From Impatiens glandulifera (taxonomy: Eukaryota; Streptophyta; Magnoliopsida; Ericales; Balsaminaceae): a stretch of DNA of 64,000 bases. Under the pieces are notes generated by a model, which was given only the letters and a program-made list of their open reading frames with translations, made no database searches and had not been told where the DNA came from. Positions 58,162-64,000 of the stretch are shown in pieces (within the stretch, counting starts at the first letter, position 1; every line of letters starts with the position of its first letter). Position numbers and translations under genes: made by a program. Location of the stretch: positions 19,876,484 through 19,940,483 of the forward strand of contig NC_061864.1 in assembly GCF_907164915.1 (NCBI RefSeq). Direction: 5' to 3'.

Positions 58162-60228
58162 ATGGCCAACCTTCTACTTGTCTTCTTCTTCTTCCTCCTT
58201 CTTTCTTCACTATCATTAGCACCGCCGCCGGACCATGATCAAACTCTCACCACCATACTCTTTGGCACCATAGGAAGATCAACCTACGCCTTCGATATCT
58301 ATACCCTCCCATTGCAATCTCCTTTCTCACCAACCAAATCTCAAGAACTTCGAATAACCGACGGCGTATCAATCAACTACAACGGTTATTTCCCCGCCTC
58401 CTCCAACACATCATCATTACCCTCGTTAAACCTAGTTTATGTCTCGGAGCGATTCGGATCCGCCACCATTTTTCTCGACAAGGTTCACTATCACGGCGGA
58501 GGAGGACTCCATAACCGGGTTCAAGTTCAGCTTGTGGGTGGTTTAACCAACTCGTTAAAGGATAGGCCGAGTTTGGTAGGGGAATATTTAGTATACGTTT
58601 CTACTCATGAGAATCCTGGCGTACCTAGGAAAAGTTGGAATGCGGTTTACTCTACACACATCCCAACCGGGTCGACCCGACGGTTATCACCTTATGGAGT
58701 GGCGGATTTCAGTCCGGCGGTTTCGCCGAATGGTGTTTGGACGGCCGTGGCTTCTTCTGGTGAGAAGGGATGGAACGGGGAGTTGGAGGATTTGAATACC
58801 GGTATTTATGTTTTCATGACTAAAGATGGTTCTTTTAGAGTTAAGGTGGTGGATCATGGCGGTTGGCCTTGTTGGGGAGATGATTCTACTTTGTATTATC
58901 ATAGGAAAAGTGATGATGGTTGGTGGAGTGTTTATAGAGCGACTCTAAAAACGTCAAAGCTAGGGTTTGACGCGGTGGCGGCGGTGGAGACTGAGCGAGT
59001 CACTCCTCCGGGTGTGCATGCGTTCACGCCGGCTGTGTCTATCTCCGACAAGAATCTTGTTGTGGTCTCCACTAGGCGACCTAGTTCGGAATACCGACAC
59101 ATAGAGTTGTTTGACCTAACCACTAAAGCATTTGTTTCGGTTACCGAACATGTTTCGCCTCATACCCATCATTTCAACCCGTTTATCTCGTCGGATTCAA
59201 AGTGGATCGGGTATCATAGATGTAGAGGAGGAGACAAAACCAAAACGGGTAAGGACTTGGTGGTGTTGGAACCGATTCAAAGCCCATTGCCGAAAACTAG
59301 TGCTATTCGGGTGGGTGGGGTTTTTCCGGTGTCGTCGCCCGAGGGGGATCGAATTGCTTATGTTAACATGCCGGGTCTTTATGTCATCAATAATGACGGT
59401 TCGAATAAACGTGAGATTACATCCTCGTTTGCGTTTTCACTTGCATGGGATCCTAAACGAAAAGGAACTTTGTACACCAATATCGGACCATCGTTAGCAA
59501 ACGTAAGTACCGATGTTCATGTAGTCTCTATTGACGTTGACGACCCGAATCTGACTATGAAAATATTGACTACGGGCGGTAAAAATAACGCATTCCCCTC
59601 CCCATCGCCAGACGGAAAATGGATAGTTTTTAGGTCGGGTCGGACCGGGTATAAGAATTTGTACATAATGGATGCTGAAAATGGGGAAAAGGGTAGTCTT
59701 TTTAAGCTTACGTCGGGTCCGTGGACGGATACAATGTGTCATTGGTCACCTGATGGTGAGTGGATTGCATTTATGTCTAATAAAGATAACCCTAATTCAA
59801 GAACTTTCAAAATATATATGATTCATCCGAACGGGACGGGGCTTCGAGAGGTTGTTGAAAGTGGTTCGACTAGTGGACTAGCTAGCCATCCGTGGTTTAG
59901 CCCGGATAGTAAGAGTATCGTGTTCACGTCAGATTTGGCTGGTGTTTCGGCCGAGCCAATCTCGGTTCCGAATCAATTCGATCCTTTTGGTGATATATTT
60001 ACAATTGGAATAGATGGTTCACATTTAACAAGATTGACTCATAATGCCTACGGAGATGGAACCCCGACGTGGGCTTCCAAGTTTATACGACCACACAATA
60101 ATGGTGTCGTCGTAGCTAAAAACAACGGGTCGCCATGCAATTTTGACGATATCTTATGGCTCAACAAATATCCTAACAAAACAAATGTGGTTTCGTCTAA
60201 GTTTACAATGCAAGTTCCATGTGGATAA
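58162..60228 (+). CDS. TolB-like beta-propeller protein (DPP6 N-terminal-like), copy 3
   Basis: Intronless, 688 residues. The ATG sits in good context (AAAATGGCC) and begins a strong signal peptide (LLLVFFFFLLLSSLSLA). Propeller repeats follow the same order as in copies 1 and 2: DFSPAVSPNGVWTAVASSGE, FPSPSPDGKWIVFRSGRTGY, CHWSPDGEWIAFMSNKDN, HPWFSPDSKSIVFTSDLAG, then DGTPTWASKF and a C-terminal CNFDDILWL. One blade motif is altered (VFPVSSPEGDRIAYV instead of SFSPNGDKIAY). The GGWPCWGDDSTLYYHRKSDD segment is conserved in all three. It lies on the opposite strand and is clearly the most divergent member. A secreted or apoplastic role is likely from the signal peptide; the activity is unknown. 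Confidence 0.9.
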   Translation: MANLLLVFFFFLLLSSLSLAPPPDHDQTLTTILFGTIGRSTYAFDIYTLPLQSPFSPTKSQELRITDGVSINYNGYFPASSNTSSLPSLNLVYVSERFGSATIFLDKVHYHGGGGLHNRVQVQLVGGLTNSLKDRPSLVGEYLVYVSTHENPGVPRKSWNAVYSTHIPTGSTRRLSPYGVADFSPAVSPNGVWTAVASSGEKGWNGELEDLNTGIYVFMTKDGSFRVKVVDHGGWPCWGDDSTLYYHRKSDDGWWSVYRATLKTSKLGFDAVAAVETERVTPPGVHAFTPAVSISDKNLVVVSTRRPSSEYRHIELFDLTTKAFVSVTEHVSPHTHHFNPFISSDSKWIGYHRCRGGDKTKTGKDLVVLEPIQSPLPKTSAIRVGGVFPVSSPEGDRIAYVNMPGLYVINNDGSNKREITSSFAFSLAWDPKRKGTLYTNIGPSLANVSTDVHVVSIDVDDPNLTMKILTTGGKNNAFPSPSPDGKWIVFRSGRTGYKNLYIMDAENGEKGSLFKLTSGPWTDTMCHWSPDGEWIAFMSNKDNPNSRTFKIYMIHPNGTGLREVVESGSTSGLASHPWFSPDSKSIVFTSDLAGVSAEPISVPNQFDPFGDIFTIGIDGSHLTRLTHNAYGDGTPTWASKFIRPHNNGVVVAKNNGSPCNFDDILWLNKYPNKTNVVSSKFTMQVPCG

Positions 60229-61530
60229 AAACTAAATTACCACCTTTATATAATAATGCAATTTGGAACATTTTCTCAAGCTAGTTTATGCCCATTTGTA
60301 TGACATTAGTTTAATAAGATTAAAATATGTTTTCATGAATAATAATTTAGTGGGGTTATGGATAGTTATAAGGTTATAATATACTATATTTCACTCATCT
60401 AGTTTGGTGAGCTGTTAATTTTATTGTCAAACATCTTATATGTAAATAAAATGTAACTCATAGTAACTTTATATATATATATATATTGAAAAAATATATT
60501 ATCGGGTAAAACTAGTAAGATCCCATAATTTTGAACCTAGTTCAATTTAATAAAAATTAATATTCTTACATTTTTTTCTTGTAAATAAGATTTTTTTTTC
60601 ATTTAATTACCCAATTATTAATAATTAAAAGTAGCTGTCATAGTGACTTGTCACAAACAAGTGAAACATTATCTTTTTCTTATTACATTATTACTTCAAT
60701 TTTCAATCTTTTGAATAAAAAAATCAAAATGGTCCAATCTTAATTATTGCATACGAACAAAATAATATTATTTAATGTTGATATGAGTTTAGTAAAAATA
60801 ATTGTTATTTTTTTTTTCAGTGGGACACAATCCCTTTTTTAAGTATAAATAATTATTTTATTTATTATTTCAATTACAAACTAAGTATGGCTTGTTTGAT
60901 GTCATGTTGTATTTGGATGTTAGAAATAAATCATTATCTTATTAATTAATCAAACAATTTAAAAATCAATCCGAATATTAAATAACTTTATTTTATTATT
61001 TATAATAATATTAACTATGCAAGAACTTGTACAATAGATAAATTTGTTTATTTTTTTTAATGAAATAGATCATTATTGATAATTATGTTTTTCGAAATTA
61101 ATGAATAAAAAATATTCAATATCTTATAAAATTTATTTTCAATGAGAAAGATATATATTTGCACATATAAATATAAAAATGTGATTAATTAGTATATTAC
61201 CGTATCATTTAAATAATAATATTTTATGTTTTAAATTTATTCATCGTATTTTATATTTAAATAATATATAGTTAACTTATGAATTTTATATTTTTACTTA
61301 TAAGATTTGAAGGGAGTCATAACAGTTAAGGTTTATTCCTAATTCATTACCAAAAATCAAAAAAATATTATTTATTAAAGTGTTAAACCAATAATAATGC
61401 AAATTTGTTAGATCTGACAATATTCTAGAAGTATTTTAGAAGGAACAAGAAATCTTGATTTTATATCTTTTTATTATTTTAATGATAGTGAGAATTCTAG
61501 GTGCTAAATGTGAAGGTAGGTTTTTCTCGA
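60229..61530. other. Intergenic DNA, no gene seen
   Basis: AT-rich 3' flank of TolB-like copy 3 with a small (TA)n run at 60472-60486. Nothing else was recognised. Confidence 0.5.
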
Positions 61531-61683
61531 GGTTATAAGACGGGTGATACGGGAAACGAATCTAGAGAATGAATCCATCAACGAATCCCCGTGGCATAAC
61601 ATTTAGGTTAAAAAAATAAATTATTTTTCTTTCTTTTTCCACGTAGTATAATTTTATCTCATTTCAAACTCTCAAACTTTTTC

Positions 61684-61950
61684 TCTCTTCAATCTATCTC
61701 CGCTCAAACTCTCTCTCATTTCCGCTGAAACTCTCCCTCTCTTCAATCTATTTCCGCTCAAACTCTCTCTCATTTCCGCTGAAACTCTCCCTCTCTTCAA
61801 TCTATCTCCGCTCAAACTCTCTCTCATTTCCGCTGAAACTCTCCCTCTCTTCAATCTATTTTCGCTCAAACTCTCTCTCATTTCTGCTGAAACTCTCCCT
61901 CTCTTCAATCTATCTCCGCTCAAACTCCCTCTCATTTCCGCTCAAACCCT
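61684..61950 (+). repeat. 54-bp tandem repeat inside the left arm
   Basis: The unit TTCAATCTATCTCCGCTCAA, ACTCTCTCTCATTTCCGCTG, AAACTCTCCCTCTC (54 bp) repeats four to five times. On the opposite strand it keeps an 18-residue frame open (MRESLSGDRLKRGRVSAE repeats), a by-product of the period. The right arm has only about two units (63585-63680), so the array grew after the arms were duplicated, or shrank in one of them. Confidence 0.85.
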
Positions 61951-62217
61951 AACCTTAAGTATCTACTGTTATTCAAACGAAATTCGCTCAAACCCTAAGT
62001 ATTCGCTGCTCTTCAAACGGAATTCGCTTAAACCCTAATCCTAAGTATCTTTTGCTCTTCAAACGGTATCCGCTCATCTGTTTCTTCTATTCAACTTCTT
62101 CTTTTTTAAATGTTATTCAACTTCTTCTTCTATCTATAAAATGTTTTCTTCTACAAACCTAAGTGTTTTGTTACTATTAGTATCTGGTTATTGTCACAGT
62201 AAGTATATATGTCAACA

Positions 62218-62568
62218 ATGACACAGAAAAACAATAAGACTTTAGGTAAAAGGAAAGTTTCAGATAGAGATGAAAGGTAACATGAACTTATCGTTGTTGT
62301 ACTATTTTCATTAATGTGTTGTCATGTGTCGTATACGATGTTGAATCTGTGTCATATATTGTGTTGTCATTTGTTGATAAATATTAAACTTAAACTGTTA
62401 ATATTTTGTTGTCTTGTGTGTTAGACTATGTTGTAATGTGTTTTTAGTTATGTTGTCTTATGTCGATTACAATACTAGTGTCTTTTTTTATTTTGCAGAA
62501 GATTTAGTGAGGTGGTATATAACAAGAAGATTGTCAACAAGAAAGTTGCTCGCTCTGACCCATACTAA
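62218..62568 (+). pseudogene. Two-exon gene scrap in the left foldback arm
   Basis: An ATG at 62218 opens MTQKNNKTLGKRKVSDRDER. A donor AAAG|GTAACA ends the exon at 62276, and an acceptor TTTTGCAG|AAGA at 62499 continues in frame to RRFSEVVYNKKIVNKKVARS and a stop at 62566-62568. After the stop, related coding-like sequence continues to about 62780 in a shifted frame (LIRGKRNP, then SLRTYPKK). The inverted partner in the right arm (about 62785-63360, minus strand) carries an equivalent scrap with its own lesions. The basic composition suggests a nucleic-acid-binding or element-encoded protein; I do not recognise the family. Confidence 0.45.
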
Positions 62569-63817
62569 TGTTTGCGAAGACTGCTTCAAAATCCAAGACC
62601 AGAACTCTATCAAAAAACAATACAACTTGCGAGAAAAAATTTGATTCGGGGTAAAAGGAACCCAATAACTTTTTCGTTAAGGACCTACCCAAAAAAACTA
62701 TACCATCTTGTTCGAGAGCTGACGAAACTCGATACCACGTAGATGACAAAATCACGTTTGAAATTGTCATATGCAGATAAGTTCTTTTTAATTATTTTGC
62801 ATGCATGTTGTTGAAAGAGCTCCTCTATTCAGTTTCCCCATCCATCTTGACCTCCATACCCTCAGTACTTTTGGGTAGGTCCTTAACGAAAAAGGTACTG
62901 GGCTCCTTTTACCCCGAATCAAATTTATTCTCACATGTTGTATTGTTTTTAATGGAGTTGTGGTCTTGGATTTAGAAGCAGCCTTCGCAAACACTAGTAT
63001 AAGGTCAGAGCAAGCAACATTTTGTTGGTAATCTTCCTGTTTTATATCACTCCACTAAATCTTCTGCAAAATGAAAAAGAAGACACTAATATTGTAATCG
63101 ACATATGACAACATAACTAAAAACACATGACAATATAGTCTAACACACAAGACAACAAAATATTAACAGTTTAAGCTTAATATTTATTAGCAATGGACAA
63201 CACAGTATATGACACGGATGCAACATCGTATATACGACACATGACAACACATTAATGAAAACAGTACAGCAATGATAAGTTCTTCTTACCTTTCATCTCT
63301 ATCTGAAGTTTTCCTTTTACCTAAAGTCTTACTGTTCTTCCCTATCATTGTTGACATATTTAGTATGACAATAACCAAATGTTAATTAGTAACAAAAGAC
63401 TTAGGGTTTGTAGAAGAAACGTTTTATAGATAGGAGAAAAAGCGGATACCGTTTGAAGAGCAACTGATATTTAGGATTAGGGTTTGAGCAGATTCTGTTT
63501 GAAGAGCAACGTATACGTAAGATTAGGGTTTGAGCGAATTTCGTTTGATTGCAGTAGATACTTAGGGTTATGGTTTGAGCAGAAATGAGAGAGAGTTTGA
63601 GCGGAGATAAATTGAAGAGAGTGAGGGTTTTAGCGGAAATGAGAGGAAGTTTTAGCGTAGATAGATTGAAGAGAGAGGGAATTTGAAATGAGGGAAAATT
63701 ATCCTACATGGAAAAAGAAAGCAAAATTAATTATTTTTTTATCTATATGTCATGCCACAACGGAAATTTTTTTGATGAATTTGTTCCCCATATTCATTTT
63801 CGTATCATATCTTATGA

Positions 63818-64000
63818 TAAAATTGTGTTATAACATATATAATACGTGGATAATGATAATGACAAAATTTTATTGCAAGTTACATAAATGAAGATGAATA
63901 AATTTAATATTTTTTATCAAGTTTATATAAAAATTTAAAATTTTACGAACTTTAATAATAAATTTTAAAATTGATAGATAATTTTTTTTTTTTTAAGATT
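63818..64000. other. AT-rich DNA at the window edge
   Basis: AT-rich sequence after the foldback element. Nothing else was recognised. Confidence 0.5.

Larger units (their letters stand above)
61531..63817. mobile_element. Large foldback element with ~1 kb inverted arms
   Basis: The left arm (about 61531-62693) and right arm (about 62869-63817) are inverted copies over nearly their whole length. Matching landmarks are TTTCTTTTTCCACGTAG, CTCAAACTCTCTCTCATT, AAACCCTAA, TTAGTATC/GGTTATTGTCA, AAGACTTTAGGTAAAAGGAA, TGTGTCGTATACGATGTT, TTTTGTTGTCTTGTGTGTTA, GTAATCGACATATGACAACA (right arm), TTTTGCAGAAGATTTAGT, and GGACCTACCCAAAA at the loop side. The loop is about 175 bp. Each arm carries the same two-exon gene scrap. 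The type is uncertain: MULE-like or Foldback. No target duplication was found. Confidence 0.8.

Noticed and set aside
61672..61935. 87-codon repeat frame (MRESLSGDRLKRGRVSAE units)
   Set aside because: By-product of the 54-bp repeat in the foldback arm; not conserved in the other arm.

Overview
The window looks like nuclear DNA of a flowering plant, most likely a eudicot. It is very AT-rich. The genes have GT-AG introns and belong to plant families: a PSK-simulator-type DUF3475/DUF668 protein, a membrane-anchored GH9B endoglucanase, a GDSL esterase/lipase, intronless TolB-like beta-propeller proteins and a nuclear tRNA-Gly. All major plant transposon classes are represented. The species cannot be named from the sequence, and nothing bacterial, organellar or viral was seen.

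Layout. 1-9.3 kb: AT-rich DNA with a foldback MITE (0.5-0.9 kb), a ~700 bp repeat present as two copies plus a fragment, a three-exon gene remnant (2.9-3.7 kb), tRNA-Gly(UCC) with a decayed tandem copy (5.9-6.1 kb), and an LTR with primer binding site (6.9-7.5 kb). 9.3-10.9 kb: a five-exon GDSL gene (-). 14.7-19.2 kb: a twelve-exon PSI-like gene (-). 19.8-23.4 kb: a non-autonomous Helitron amplified into a tandem array and nested inside the terminal repeat of a Mutator-type MITE. A decayed dimer of the same repeat lies at 24.7-25.3 kb. 31.1-32.3 kb: a five-exon coiled-coil gene (-). 33.4-37.9 kb: a dead PIF/Harbinger element with two divergent decayed genes, split by a 1.8 kb CACTA element with a perfect 3-bp target duplication. 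38.8-41.3 kb: a long-TIR MULE-like element with an internal minisatellite. 42.1-44.3 kb: a six-exon GH9 endoglucanase (+). 45.5-60.2 kb: three intronless TolB-like paralogues (-, -, +), separated by a 21-bp minisatellite, a 5'-truncated LINE and a MITE. 61.5-63.8 kb: a 2.3 kb foldback element carrying the same decayed gene fragment in both arms.

The host genes do not form a pathway together. Three of them have secretory or membrane-anchor sequences and would act at the cell surface or wall (GDSL enzyme, GH9 endoglucanase, TolB-like proteins). The PSI-like protein has an N-myristoylation signature. The TolB-like trio is a local gene family made by duplication.

The most unusual structure is the Helitron array at 19815-23081. 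Eleven head-to-tail units each begin with the Helitron 5' end, but the array has only one 3' hairpin-CTAG terminus. Each unit also carries a tRNA-promoter-like A-box/B-box pair on the opposite strand. Exon coordinates were derived by hand from splice signals and reading-frame continuity. No homology search was run.
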